Assembly: GCA_003456155.1 (NCBI GenBank)
Contig: DMPC01000056.1
Location: forward strand, 1 to 26,003
Reading direction: 5' to 3'
Source: Actinomycetota bacterium
GTDB lineage: Bacteria > Actinomycetota > Actinomycetes > S36-B12
Length of the DNA: 26,003 nucleotides
Below the pieces are notes generated by a model. The model did not search any database and was not told the origin of the DNA. It was given only the letters and a program-made list of their open reading frames with translations. A program made the translations under genes and the position numbers. Shown piece after piece: positions 7,691 to 16,312 of this stretch; position 1 is the stretch's first letter; the number at the start of each line of letters is the position of its first letter.

Positions 7691-8703
7691 CCCGATGAGG
7701 GGCGGCCGGGGTCGGGTTGCGGCGCCGTGACGGTGGCGATGACGTCAGCAATCACCGAGGCCCCGGTCAGCCCCCGGGCCTCGCCATCCACGTCGAGGAC
7801 GAGCCGGTGGGCCAGCACGGGTGCGGCGAGGATCTGGATATCGCCGGGGGTCGCGAAGGATCGCCCCGATGTCAGGGCTCGGGCCCGGCTGGCGCGCAGC
7901 AGGGCGATCGACCCGCGCGGTGACGCCCCAAGGGTCACTCCGGGGAAGGATCGGGTCTCGGCCACGATGCGCACGATGTAGTCGACGAGCGCAGGGTCCA
8001 CGGCCACGTCGGCCGCGGCGGCGATGAGCCCGCGAACGTCCTGTGGGTCCATGACGGGCACGATCGATGAGACGCGAGCGCCCGCATGGTGGTCGGCGAC
8101 CACGGAGACCTCGTCGGCGTGCTCGGGGTATCCGATCGACGCCCGCATGAGGAAGCGGTCGAGCTGGGCCTCCGGTAGGGGATATGTCCCGGCCATATCG
8201 ACGGGGTTCTGGGTCGCGATCACGATGAAGGGTGACGGGAGCTCGTGGGTCGTCCCGTCGACGGAGACGGTCCGCTCCTCCATGGCCTCCAGCAGGGCGG
8301 CCTGGGTGCGCGGGGTCGCGCGGTTGATCTCGTCGGCGAGAACGACCGAGGCGAACACCGGCCCGGGGTGGAACTCGAAGGCGCCGAGGCCCTGGTTGAA
8401 CACCGACACACCGGTCACATCGGAGGGCAGCACATCGGGGGTGAACTGCACCCGATTCCATTCCACGCCAAGGGAATTCGCCAGCGCCCGGGCCAGAGAC
8501 GTCTTCCCCACGCCCGGCACGTCATCGAGCAGCAGGTGCCCTTCGGCCAGCAGACAGACCAGCGCGAGGTCGATCACCCCATCCTTGCCGCGGATGAACC
8601 CGGCCACGGCGGCCCGCACGCGATCGATGGCCGCCAGGGCCTCCTTGGGGGGCATCACCCGGGCATCCCCGAGATCCGCATCGTTCGCCATGAGGGAGGT
8701 CAT
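7687..8703 (-). CDS. MoxR-family AAA+ ATPase
   Basis: A 338-residue AAA+ ATPase with Walker A (VPGVGKTSLARALA), Walker B (VVLADEIN), sensor 1 (ATQNPVD) and arginine-finger region (EAQLDRFLM). It is the first gene of the operon with the DUF58 and membrane proteins; MoxR ATPases act as chaperone-like remodelling factors for such partners. No clear ribosome binding site precedes ATG 8703. A -10-like TAGCAT lies about 12 bp upstream, so a leaderless transcript is possible; alternatively the start may be the in-frame ATG at 8691. The inverted repeat at 8718-8731 lies 14 bp upstream and is shared with the divergent glycosyltransferase gene. Confidence 0.95.
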   Translation of the reverse strand: MTSLMANDADLGDARVMPPKEALAAIDRVRAAVAGFIRGKDGVIDLALVCLLAEGHLLLDDVPGVGKTSLARALANSLGVEWNRVQFTPDVLPSDVTGVSVFNQGLGAFEFHPGPVFASVVLADEINRATPRTQAALLEAMEERTVSVDGTTHELPSPFIVIATQNPVDMAGTYPLPEAQLDRFLMRASIGYPEHADEVSVVADHHAGARVSSIVPVMDPQDVRGLIAAAADVAVDPALVDYIVRIVAETRSFPGVTLGASPRGSIALLRASRARALTSGRSFATPGDIQILAAPVLAHRLVLDVDGEARGLTGASVIADVIATVTAPQPDPGRPSSG

Positions 8704-8717
8704 GGCGGCATGCTACG

Positions 8718-8731
8718 TTGCGCATCTGCAA
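8718..8731. promoter_or_regulatory. 14-bp inverted repeat, site B (TTGCG-N4-TGCAA)
   Basis: TTGCGCATCTGCAA lies in the 56-bp gap between two divergent genes (MoxR operon and RgpF-WbsX gene). It differs from the perfect dyad by one arm base. It is 14 bp before the MoxR start and 28 bp before the glycosyltransferase start, so a bound protein could affect both. See sites at 3659, 21020 and 25752. Confidence 0.6.
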
Positions 8732-8759
8732 CTTGGGCACCACTACGGGGGTAGGTGGA

Positions 8760-10979
8760 ATGACTGCGCTCGACGACACGCGTCGTCGCCAGCTCGACGA
8801 CGCGCTGCCGGATGAGTCCACCGTCGAGTCTGATGTCGAAGAATCGGTTGATGAGGTGGTCGTCCTCGAGGAGGAGATCGAGCGGCTGAGGCAACGGGTC
8901 GTCGACCTCGAGCTGACGGTCACCGAGTACCGCAACCAGATGAGCCAGGTGCTCTCCAGTGCCTCGTGGAAAATGACGAGCCCGATTCGCGCCACTGCCT
9001 CCCGCTACCGCACGGCCAAGGTCAAGGCCAAGAGGACCGCGAAGCGCATCAAGCACGGCAGTACCAGCAGCGACCACAAGGTGCTCACCGCCGGCCTGTT
9101 CATGCCTGACCTCACCACCCTCCCCGAGGGCAGCCCACTGCGCCGCAAGATCGACGTCAACACCCTCAGAAGACCACCTGAGGCCGATGGTCCACTGACC
9201 CGCCCCGAGGGCGAGCCCCGGATTCTCGTCGTCGCCCACGTCCACTACCCCGAGCTCTGGGCCGACATTGACGACCGCCTCGTCCGCATGCCGGAGGACT
9301 ATGACCTCATCGTCACCGTCACTGAGGGCAGCGCCGAGACAGCTATCCCGCGCATCATGAGCCGCCACCCCAAGGCCCGCATCGAGGTCGTGCCCAACAA
9401 GGGTCGCGACTGGGCGCCCCTGGTGCGCCTCGCCAACAAGGGCCTCCTCTCCGGCTACGACGCCGTCGCCAAGGTCCACACCAAGAAGAGCGAGCACCGC
9501 ATCGACGGCGACGGTTGGCGGATCGCTCTGCTCGATGGCGTCTTCGAAAGCCCCGCGCAGATCCGAAAGACGATCGACCTGCTTCAAGAGGATCGAAGCG
9601 TCGGCCTGGTCGTGCCCACCGGCCACGTCGCCGGCACCGAGCACTGGGGCAGTAACCAAGGCATCGTCGAGGCCCTCGCCTACCGACTGCCCATGGCCTT
9701 CGACCCCGACCTGCTCAAGTTTCCTGCCGGCTCCATGTTCTGGTGCCGCCCATGGCTGCTCGAGCGGCTCGCCGACCTCGACATCAACGACGAGCACTTC
9801 GAGCCCGAGGCCGGCCAGTACGACGCGACGACCGCCCACGCCCTCGAGCGCCTGATCGGCATCTTCAGCCAGGTCGGCGGCATGGACATCGTCGAGTCGA
9901 TGGCTGTGAGTCGACGGCTACGCGACTACCGCAAGAATCCCGTCCAGCGCCCGAACATCTACGCCTTCTACCTGCCCCAGTACCACCAGTGCCCCGAGAA
10001 CGACGAGTTCTGGGGTGAGGGCTTCACCGACTGGGTCAACGTCAAGAAGGCCAAGCCACTCTTCGAAGGCCACCGCCAGCCGATCCTGCCGAGCGAGGAG
10101 GTCGGCTTCTACGACCTCAAGGACCCGGAGGTCCTGCGCAAGCAGGCCAAGATGGCCAAGGTCCACGGGATCGACGGCTTCATCTTCCACTACTACTGGT
10201 TTGACGGGAAGAAGGTCCTCGATACGCCGCTCAACAACTGGCTGGCTGATCCGACGATCGACATGCCGCTGGCGCTCTGCTGGGCGAACGAGCCGTGGAC
10301 ACGTCGTTGGGATGGACTCGAGAACGATGTTCTGATCCATCAGACCTACGGCGTTGACTGGGCCAGTCGGTTCTGGAACTCGATCTTGCCCTTTCTCCAG
10401 GACGAACGCTACTTAACGGTCGATGGGGCACCCATGCTTGTGATCTACCGCTCCGGGCTCATGCCAGACCCCGCAAGTGCCTTTGCTCATTGGCGTCAAC
10501 TGGCACTTGATGAGTCGTTTCAACGTATTCACCTCACGATTGTTGATCGGTCACGCGACACCTGCGGGCCGGAGCCCAGTGCCCTGAAACTGGCCGACGA
10601 GGTTATCTCCTTTCCGCCCGGTTCCGGCGTGGAACTCCAAGCGCTAAGCGCGCCTGGCTTGAGCCTCAGGGTCGGTGCGGATCAGTTGTTGAGCTATGGA
10701 TCAGCGTTCCGGGCGCCCGCGCATGTGCTATTCCCGGGTTGGGACAACACGGCAAGGAGGGGCGCTGAGGGATATACCTTCTTTGGATCGTCGGCATGCC
10801 CTTGGGCGGGAAATCTGAGGCTTTCGTTCGGTAGCGACCGGCTCTACGTGAACGCATGGAATGAATGGGCCGAAGGGGCTGCTCTTGAGCCGAGCCTGCC
10901 AAGCGGGCGGGCGCTGCTTTCGACGATTCGGGATGTCTGGCAGGTAGCTTCAAGGATCCAACCGACTGGAGTCGAATGA
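8760..10979 (+). CDS. RgpF-WbsX fusion glycosyltransferase
   Basis: A 739-residue protein. An acidic coiled coil (EESVDEVVVLEEEIERLRQRV) is near residues ~20-65. Residues ~150-390 match rhamnan synthesis protein F/RgpF (VVAHVHYPELW; NKGRDWAPLV; YDAVAKVHTKKS; GSMFWCRPWLLERL). Residues ~398-735 match the WbsX/GH99-like glycosyltransferase domain (IYAFYLPQYHQCPENDEFWGEGFTDW; FIFHYYWFDGKKVL; CWANEPWTRRWDG; NAWNEWAEGAALEP). Likely transfers rhamnose-type sugars in surface polysaccharide assembly. ATG 8760 follows GGGGGTAGGTGG; a TTG at 8718 would start within the inverted repeat. The first ~1.6 kb is high-GC with C/G-ending codons; from about 10.3-10.4 kb the GC falls and a TTA codon appears at 10413. 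The next gene overlaps it by 4 bp. Confidence 0.92.
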   Translation: MTALDDTRRRQLDDALPDESTVESDVEESVDEVVVLEEEIERLRQRVVDLELTVTEYRNQMSQVLSSASWKMTSPIRATASRYRTAKVKAKRTAKRIKHGSTSSDHKVLTAGLFMPDLTTLPEGSPLRRKIDVNTLRRPPEADGPLTRPEGEPRILVVAHVHYPELWADIDDRLVRMPEDYDLIVTVTEGSAETAIPRIMSRHPKARIEVVPNKGRDWAPLVRLANKGLLSGYDAVAKVHTKKSEHRIDGDGWRIALLDGVFESPAQIRKTIDLLQEDRSVGLVVPTGHVAGTEHWGSNQGIVEALAYRLPMAFDPDLLKFPAGSMFWCRPWLLERLADLDINDEHFEPEAGQYDATTAHALERLIGIFSQVGGMDIVESMAVSRRLRDYRKNPVQRPNIYAFYLPQYHQCPENDEFWGEGFTDWVNVKKAKPLFEGHRQPILPSEEVGFYDLKDPEVLRKQAKMAKVHGIDGFIFHYYWFDGKKVLDTPLNNWLADPTIDMPLALCWANEPWTRRWDGLENDVLIHQTYGVDWASRFWNSILPFLQDERYLTVDGAPMLVIYRSGLMPDPASAFAHWRQLALDESFQRIHLTIVDRSRDTCGPEPSALKLADEVISFPPGSGVELQALSAPGLSLRVGADQLLSYGSAFRAPAHVLFPGWDNTARRGAEGYTFFGSSACPWAGNLRLSFGSDRLYVNAWNEWAEGAALEPSLPSGRALLSTIRDVWQVASRIQPTGVE

Positions 10980-13111
10980 AGCGCAATTTTGGTAGTCGCG
11001 CATTGGAGATCAGGGGCAACGTTGACAACGTGTCGCCCACACTCGTGGAAGGTTGGATCGCCGAGTTCATTGACGAAACTCCTGCAGGTGGCCGGGAGGT
11101 TTCGTTGGTGGTTGACGGCCACGTCCTAGAGACAGTGCTTGCTGACGTGAAGCGTCCAGACCTCTCCCGAGAGTTCTCTGGAGACGAGCGTTGCGGTTTT
11201 CTAATTCCGCTGAGTGAGGCAACTCGCCAGCGTTTCGGTGGAAGGCCCTTTGGGGTGGTCGACTCTGAGACGGGCTACTCCCTGCCGATGCCTGACTTGG
11301 TACTGCCGAGCCACGAACGCCTTCTGCTGGATATCGGTGACACCCTCATCTACTTCAGTCATCATCCAACTGCCAGCGGCATCCAACGCGTGGTTACGGA
11401 ACTCTCGCGAGTCCTGCACCGAAAGCGGTCATCCTCATTCCAGTTGGTTGCAGGCCACCCGGACGGTTCAGGTTTTCGCGAGGTCCCATGGCGCAAGTGG
11501 GAGTCGCTCCTGGACGCGCTGGTCGCGAACCCTGAGGACGTTCGTGGAATCGCCTGTGAACTCATGGAGTACGCATTTGACCGATCAAGGCGTCGTGTGA
11601 GTCCCCGTGCTGCGACGTTGCTCGCTCTTGGCTCTCCATGGATTTCGTCAGAGTACGTCTCATCCATGCTGGAGTTTCGGAGTCGCGGCGCCCGAATCCT
11701 TGGCCTGGTTTACGACTTGATCCCAGTGCGAGCGCCAGAAGCCTTTGACTACGGAACCAAGCAGCGATTCGAGCGTGTGCTCTATGCATTTGCTCTTGGG
11801 TGTGACCACGTCGCCGCTATCTCGGAGTATTCGCGACAGGACTTCGAGCGGTTCTGTCGTGAGAACGGGATCACTCCTCCGCCTACTTCCGCTATCCGAC
11901 TCGCTTCAGGTCTCATGTCGATCGGAATCCCCGACGAAGCCCCGCCTTGGGGCGAGTACGTTCCCTTGGTCTCGACAATCGAGGGTCGAAAGGGTCACCG
12001 TCTTGCTCTCGACGTTTGGCGCCGCCTTGTTGATGAGTTGGGGCCCGAGCGAGTGCCGCAACTTGTCTTTGTCGGTAGGCCCGGTTGGCGATCTCGTGAG
12101 TTGTTTGAGGACCTTGCTGCAGCGGTCTACCTGAATGGCAAAGTGTCGGTGCTGACCAAGTTGGATGATCCTGGTCTGGCATCTCTCTACCGAAATGCGC
12201 TCTTCACCATCTACCCAAGCACCTACGAGGGCTGGGGGCTGCCTGTTGGCGAGAGCGTAGCTACCGGCACGCCTGTAATCGCCTCCGATGCAACATCAAT
12301 CCCAGAGGTGGCGGGTGACTACGTTCGCTACTTCCCCTCCGGAGATCGTGACGCGTTCTACACAGCCGTGAAGTGCTGGATAGACGACCGAAACGAGCTT
12401 GCCAGATGGAAGGAGAGGATCCGCGGCTACCAACCTGACACTTGGGAGGCAGTGTGTGGACGCCTCTTGAGCGAAGTGGACCGGTTGACCGGGACGGGGC
12501 GCCCAGTCAACGCTCCGGACTTGCCAACGGCCCTTGAAGCTCAGTTCACCCTCATCCACCACTCTGAGGTGTCGGATGACTTCGTATCGGTCAGTTGGCA
12601 TCAGGAGTTCCTCAACGCGACTCCCATACTAGGGCAGAATGCGAGTTCGTCACGCGAAGTCCTTGGTGCGCTATGCATCAGGGGCGAGGGCGCCCTGATT
12701 CCGCAACGCGGGCGGCTGTTGAGGCTTGGTGAATCCGCGTCAATTCGGTTCCAGACATCTGTCGACATCTTTGACCTGTACCTTGCAGTGGAAGTGGCCA
12801 CATCGGAAGCGCAACAAGTGGAAGTGGCCACATCGGAAGCGCAGCAAACTGACGGATCAGTGGGCGTTGTCCTGCTTCGAGTAGATGGCGATGTGACCCC
12901 CGTCAATGCCTGGGTCGAGGGAAAGCATGTGGTGAAGGCGCACTGCCGGTCGAAAGCGGCCCAAACGACTGCCATTACCGTGGAAGTTCTGTCTGGTCCG
13001 CAGACCTCTGCTTCGGTCGTAGGAGTTGTCCTTCGTTCCATGGTTGCGTTGTCCGAGGATGACACCCAATCGCGCTGGAGGATTGTCGAACGCTCTGTCG
13101 GCGTCGTATAG
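10976..13111 (+). CDS. GT4-family glycosyltransferase with N-terminal GW module
   Basis: A 711-residue protein coupled to the previous gene by an ATGA overlap. Residues ~14-105 form a beta-rich module (VEGWIAEF; VSLVVDG; VKRPDLSREF; CGFLIPL) that recurs twice in the glycosyltransferase at 21410-23650. Residues ~117-495 are a GT-B/GT4 glycosyltransferase (TASGIQRVVTELSRVL; LGLVYDLIPV; IYPSTYEGWGLPVGES; GTPVIASDATSIPEVAGDYV). The last ~170 residues are another beta-rich region with a 10-residue tandem repeat. The sugar is not predictable. Codon use is markedly less GC-biased than in the left part of the window, consistent with acquired DNA. Confidence 0.9.
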   Translation: MKRNFGSRALEIRGNVDNVSPTLVEGWIAEFIDETPAGGREVSLVVDGHVLETVLADVKRPDLSREFSGDERCGFLIPLSEATRQRFGGRPFGVVDSETGYSLPMPDLVLPSHERLLLDIGDTLIYFSHHPTASGIQRVVTELSRVLHRKRSSSFQLVAGHPDGSGFREVPWRKWESLLDALVANPEDVRGIACELMEYAFDRSRRRVSPRAATLLALGSPWISSEYVSSMLEFRSRGARILGLVYDLIPVRAPEAFDYGTKQRFERVLYAFALGCDHVAAISEYSRQDFERFCRENGITPPPTSAIRLASGLMSIGIPDEAPPWGEYVPLVSTIEGRKGHRLALDVWRRLVDELGPERVPQLVFVGRPGWRSRELFEDLAAAVYLNGKVSVLTKLDDPGLASLYRNALFTIYPSTYEGWGLPVGESVATGTPVIASDATSIPEVAGDYVRYFPSGDRDAFYTAVKCWIDDRNELARWKERIRGYQPDTWEAVCGRLLSEVDRLTGTGRPVNAPDLPTALEAQFTLIHHSEVSDDFVSVSWHQEFLNATPILGQNASSSREVLGALCIRGEGALIPQRGRLLRLGESASIRFQTSVDIFDLYLAVEVATSEAQQVEVATSEAQQTDGSVGVVLLRVDGDVTPVNAWVEGKHVVKAHCRSKAAQTTAITVEVLSGPQTSASVVGVVLRSMVALSEDDTQSRWRIVERSVGVV
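12788..12847 (+). repeat. 30-bp in-frame tandem repeat (2 copies)
   Basis: Two adjacent 30-base units (12788-12817 and 12818-12847) differ at one base and encode VEVATSEAQQ twice. The length is a multiple of three so the frame is kept. It looks like a recent slippage duplication, and its copy number could vary between strains. Confidence 0.95.
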
Positions 13112-13124
13112 GAAGACTGGTTCG

Positions 13125-14027
13125 ATGCGCCCTTCTGCCTCTCTGCCGGTCTCTGTGACCATGCCTGCAGCTGCCTTTTCGCGATGGGTTTCTACGTACG
13201 CGGCGGAGGATACAAATCGGACCGCACCTACGTGGCTTTCACGAGTACGCGTGAGCTTGGAATCACTACTGTCACGCGAAGACGACCTGGTGCTGACGGC
13301 TTCCCGGGCGAATGCTCAGGTAGGTTTCTCGCCCGAGTTCGAGGACTCCATAGCTCGCCTCAAGGTCCAACTGGGGATATGCCTGAAACCAAGCAACGAA
13401 GGCCCACTGATCGCTCCAGATGATTCGCCTCCCTTTCCGAGGTGTCTGGGCACGGAACTGGATTCATATTGGTCCCTGGTCAATGAGCATGTCGCATACC
13501 GCCTCGCACAGATGAAGGTCAAGAAGGTACTGGAGGTGGGTGCCGGGTTCTTTAGTCTCACGAAGGTGCTAGTTGAGCACGGTTTTGAGGTTTCCGTCAT
13601 TGAGCCGAACACCCACGCCAAGGAGTTGATGGCGAAGCAAGGGCTGATGGTCGCGTTGACCAACGAACCATTCTCAAGGGATGCGCTTTCGTCATCGACC
13701 TTTGACTGCGTGATCTTCATGGAGTCCTTCCATCACATGCCTAGCCCGGTCCAGGCTCTTGAAGATGCATTCTCGGTGGCTCCCAACATTCTGCTGTGCG
13801 CTGAGCCAATAACGTCTGACGCCAGCATCCTGCCTTACCCTTGGGGGCCACGGTTGGACGGCGAAAGCATGTACGCCATGGTTTGCCATGGCTGGAATGA
13901 GAACGGGTTTTCACCCGAGTTCGTCGCACACTTGGCAGAGCACTTCGGGGCATACCAAGAGGTATGGTTCATGCCCGGAATCCACCACTCTCACATTGTC
14001 GCATTGAGGCGCGGGGGCGCGGTATGA
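13125..14027 (+). CDS. SAM-dependent methyltransferase
   Basis: A 300-residue protein. The methyltransferase core starts around residue 130 with a class I SAM-binding motif (KVLEVGAGFFSLTKVL), an acidic residue at the end of strand 2 (VSVIEPN), and a motif IV/post-IV block (FDCVIFMESFHHMPSPVQALEDAF). The N-terminal ~120 residues do not resemble anything specific. ATG 13125 is chosen because GGAAG lies just upstream and it begins 13 bp after the previous stop; an earlier frame start would overlap that gene. It probably methylates a sugar or lipid-linked glycan intermediate. The stop overlaps the next start (ATGA). Confidence 0.85.
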   Translation: MRPSASLPVSVTMPAAAFSRWVSTYAAEDTNRTAPTWLSRVRVSLESLLSREDDLVLTASRANAQVGFSPEFEDSIARLKVQLGICLKPSNEGPLIAPDDSPPFPRCLGTELDSYWSLVNEHVAYRLAQMKVKKVLEVGAGFFSLTKVLVEHGFEVSVIEPNTHAKELMAKQGLMVALTNEPFSRDALSSSTFDCVIFMESFHHMPSPVQALEDAFSVAPNILLCAEPITSDASILPYPWGPRLDGESMYAMVCHGWNENGFSPEFVAHLAEHFGAYQEVWFMPGIHHSHIVALRRGGAV

Positions 14028-15319
14028 CTCACTTATCCGTCGTGATGCTGACATTCTTGAAGCGGTACTCGCTCCAACTCGCTGAGACCCTGGAGGCACA
14101 GCAGTCTGACGATGTCGAGCTGGTGGCTCTCGTTGATGCGAAGGCAGCAGCTGGCGCCGACGACGATCAAAGGCAAGTACTCCATCGCCTTATGGAGCGG
14201 TGGCGAGTTGTGCTGCACGACCCGCGGGGAAACTGGGGTCAGCATCGCAATTCGGTGTTGCCGCACCTGAGTCCTAGGGGTTGGGTGGTCATGTTGGACG
14301 ATGACGAGCGGGTGACCAACTCGTTCCTTGAGCGTCTTCAAGCAGCCATCGCTTGGGCCCCACCAAGCATCGAGGCCTTCTACCTGCCTCGCATCAACAC
14401 CTTCGGTTCATTGGAGGAGATTCCACCCGTTGACTGGCTGAACCCGACCGGTTTGGCGTATCCAGATCTTCAGGGGAGGGTGTTCCGAAACAACGGTGTG
14501 ATCAGATACCGGGGGCGCGTTCACGAGGGACTTGTTGGCTGGGAGGGCATCTTCCCTCTAATGGAGCCCTCCTTGACCTTGCTCCACCACAAGACTGAAG
14601 ACATGCAGGCAAGGTCAAACGGACTTTGGCAGCAACGCGAGCTCGAACCTCGCTTCTATAGTCAGTGCCTCGAGGACAAGTTCCTGGATTTCGTCTTGAC
14701 GAGGTTTGAAGACGACTTCTCCAACACCGTTGTTGAGTTGGGGGCGGGTCACCCAACTGAACTCAGCAACTCTCGGTACCTGATCGAGCGCGGCTGGACC
14801 GCCCTTCTGGTGGAAGCGAACCCAGATCTCGTAGACCTACTGGCGGTCGAGTACCGCTACACGGGAGCGGTCGAGGTGTGCGACGCGCTGGTCGCACCGG
14901 ATCAGGGGCAAGCGCAGTTCCACACAAGCTCTCACCACTGGGCATTGTCCGGAGTTGACGGGGTGTCACAGCCTGAGGCCCATGGCGAGGGTGACGTCAC
15001 GGTGGTCGAGAGGATTGCCGTCACCGCATCCAGTTTAATAACTCCCTGGCTGGGCGGCCGGCGATTGGGAGTCCTTGTCGTTGATCTTGAGGGTCTCGAT
15101 ACGGAGGTTCTCCGCGAAGTGCTCTTGGCGGGCATCCGTCCTCAGATTGTGATTGTTGAGGCCCTGACGCACGAAAGCAGAGTCGCCCAAGAGGAGTTGC
15201 TGACACGCTACGGCTATAGCTTCGTTCGCAATCTGGCCCTTTCCAACGTCTGGATCGATGGACTGCTACCTAGGTCCGGCGCGGCCATAGCGCTAGCACA
15301 GGAGTTCATCTATGCCTAG
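14024..15319 (+). CDS. GT2-like glycosyltransferase fused to FkbM methyltransferase
   Basis: A 431-residue two-domain protein. Residues 1 to ~205 resemble a GT2 (GT-A) glycosyltransferase: beta-strand start (LSVVMLTFLKR), a DDDE metal-binding run at residues 92-95 (VVMLDDDERV), and a YRGRVHEGL segment typical of this subgroup. From about residue 230 an FkbM methyltransferase follows (VVELGAGHPTELSNSRYLIERGW; LLVEANPDL; a VVDLEGLDTEVLREVL strand/helix). The fusion suggests a sugar is added and then O-methylated by the same polypeptide. ATG 14024 overlaps the previous stop; TTA codons occur at 14033 and 15035. The 3' end overlaps the next start by 8 bp. Substrates are unknown. Confidence 0.85.
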   Translation: MTHLSVVMLTFLKRYSLQLAETLEAQQSDDVELVALVDAKAAAGADDDQRQVLHRLMERWRVVLHDPRGNWGQHRNSVLPHLSPRGWVVMLDDDERVTNSFLERLQAAIAWAPPSIEAFYLPRINTFGSLEEIPPVDWLNPTGLAYPDLQGRVFRNNGVIRYRGRVHEGLVGWEGIFPLMEPSLTLLHHKTEDMQARSNGLWQQRELEPRFYSQCLEDKFLDFVLTRFEDDFSNTVVELGAGHPTELSNSRYLIERGWTALLVEANPDLVDLLAVEYRYTGAVEVCDALVAPDQGQAQFHTSSHHWALSGVDGVSQPEAHGEGDVTVVERIAVTASSLITPWLGGRRLGVLVVDLEGLDTEVLREVLLAGIRPQIVIVEALTHESRVAQEELLTRYGYSFVRNLALSNVWIDGLLPRSGAAIALAQEFIYA

Positions 15320-16277
15320 TGCTGCCAGAGTAGAAGTGTCGTCTCACACCGAAGTTGAGCAGATCGCAGGGTCGCTTCTCGGAACCGAGGGCTCAATCGA
15401 GGTTGCGTTGAGCGCAGCGCGCGAGGAGGCGACATTAAGCCCCGGCGCTCCGGATTCAGTGAATGCCCTGGAACGCGTCCAAACCGACGTGGTTCTGGCT
15501 GAAGTAGAGCAGTTCGTATCGCCAGGCGGAGGTCCGGACTTGCTCTATGGGCATCTCGTGCACCCATATGAGGGTTCCCGCGCCTTTGCGGATATCTATA
15601 GGTACTTTGCGGAGCAGTGCCGATGGCGTCGATTTGTGAACCGAGGTGACTTTGTCATTGACGTGGGGGCCCATTCAGGCGACACGACTTTGGTTTTGGC
15701 GGAGCTGGTTGGCGTGACCGGTAGTGTACTGGCCTTTGACCCCAATCCAGCTGTGCTTCCAACTCTTCTGGCAAACGCCATGATCAATGACTCATACGAC
15801 ATCGAAGTTGAGGGGCTGGCGGTTGCCGCGACGTCCGGCACTGTCGTATTCACCGACCACAGCAACTTGATGTGCAATGGAGGTGTGCTCACCGGACTTG
15901 AGGGAGTTGGGAATGCGGTGGTCGACCGCATCGAGGCCCTCTCGCCGGAACGACTCGAGGTGGAAGCGGTCAATCTCGTTGAGTACTTAATGGCCCGAAA
16001 GGATCGATTCGCCGAAAGGCGTGTCTCCTTCATCAAGACAGACTGCGAAGGGTTCGACGCTCTGATCGTTGGCAGCCTGCAGCCGATCCTGACCCGAGAT
16101 CGCCCGGCGCTGTTTGTTGAGTGGTTCGAGTGGTTCAACCTCGATGAGACTGAGATGCTCTTCTCGACTATCGACTCAGTGGGATACCAGGCCTATGAAC
16201 CCGAGACTTTGAACCTGGCCAATAGATCGCGCAAGGTTTCGGACCTGTTATGCCTTCCCAAGGGCACTGTCCTTTAG
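15312..16277 (+). CDS. FkbM family methyltransferase
   Basis: A 321-residue protein. After a variable N-terminal ~105 residues comes an FkbM methyltransferase: motif I GDFVIDVGAHSGDTTLVLAE (residues ~111-130), VLAFDPNPAV, VEGLAVAATSGTVVF, and a SFIKTDCEGFDALIVGSL block near residue 235. FkbM enzymes O-methylate sugars. Its start overlaps the end of the GT2-FkbM gene by 8 bp, so the two are translationally coupled and the locus encodes at least two FkbM domains. TTA codons at 15435, 15987 and 16248 are notable in a high-GC setting. It ends 35 bp before the sulfotransferase start. Confidence 0.88.
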   Translation: MPSAARVEVSSHTEVEQIAGSLLGTEGSIEVALSAAREEATLSPGAPDSVNALERVQTDVVLAEVEQFVSPGGGPDLLYGHLVHPYEGSRAFADIYRYFAEQCRWRRFVNRGDFVIDVGAHSGDTTLVLAELVGVTGSVLAFDPNPAVLPTLLANAMINDSYDIEVEGLAVAATSGTVVFTDHSNLMCNGGVLTGLEGVGNAVVDRIEALSPERLEVEAVNLVEYLMARKDRFAERRVSFIKTDCEGFDALIVGSLQPILTRDRPALFVEWFEWFNLDETEMLFSTIDSVGYQAYEPETLNLANRSRKVSDLLCLPKGTVL

Positions 16278-16312
16278 GGTGCCGGTGCGCGGGCAGAGTC
16301 TACGGAGCGCCG

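Noticed and set aside
8700..9839. A 379-residue minus-strand frame opposite the RgpF part
   Set aside because: It shows no family motif and mirrors the strongly supported RgpF-WbsX gene.
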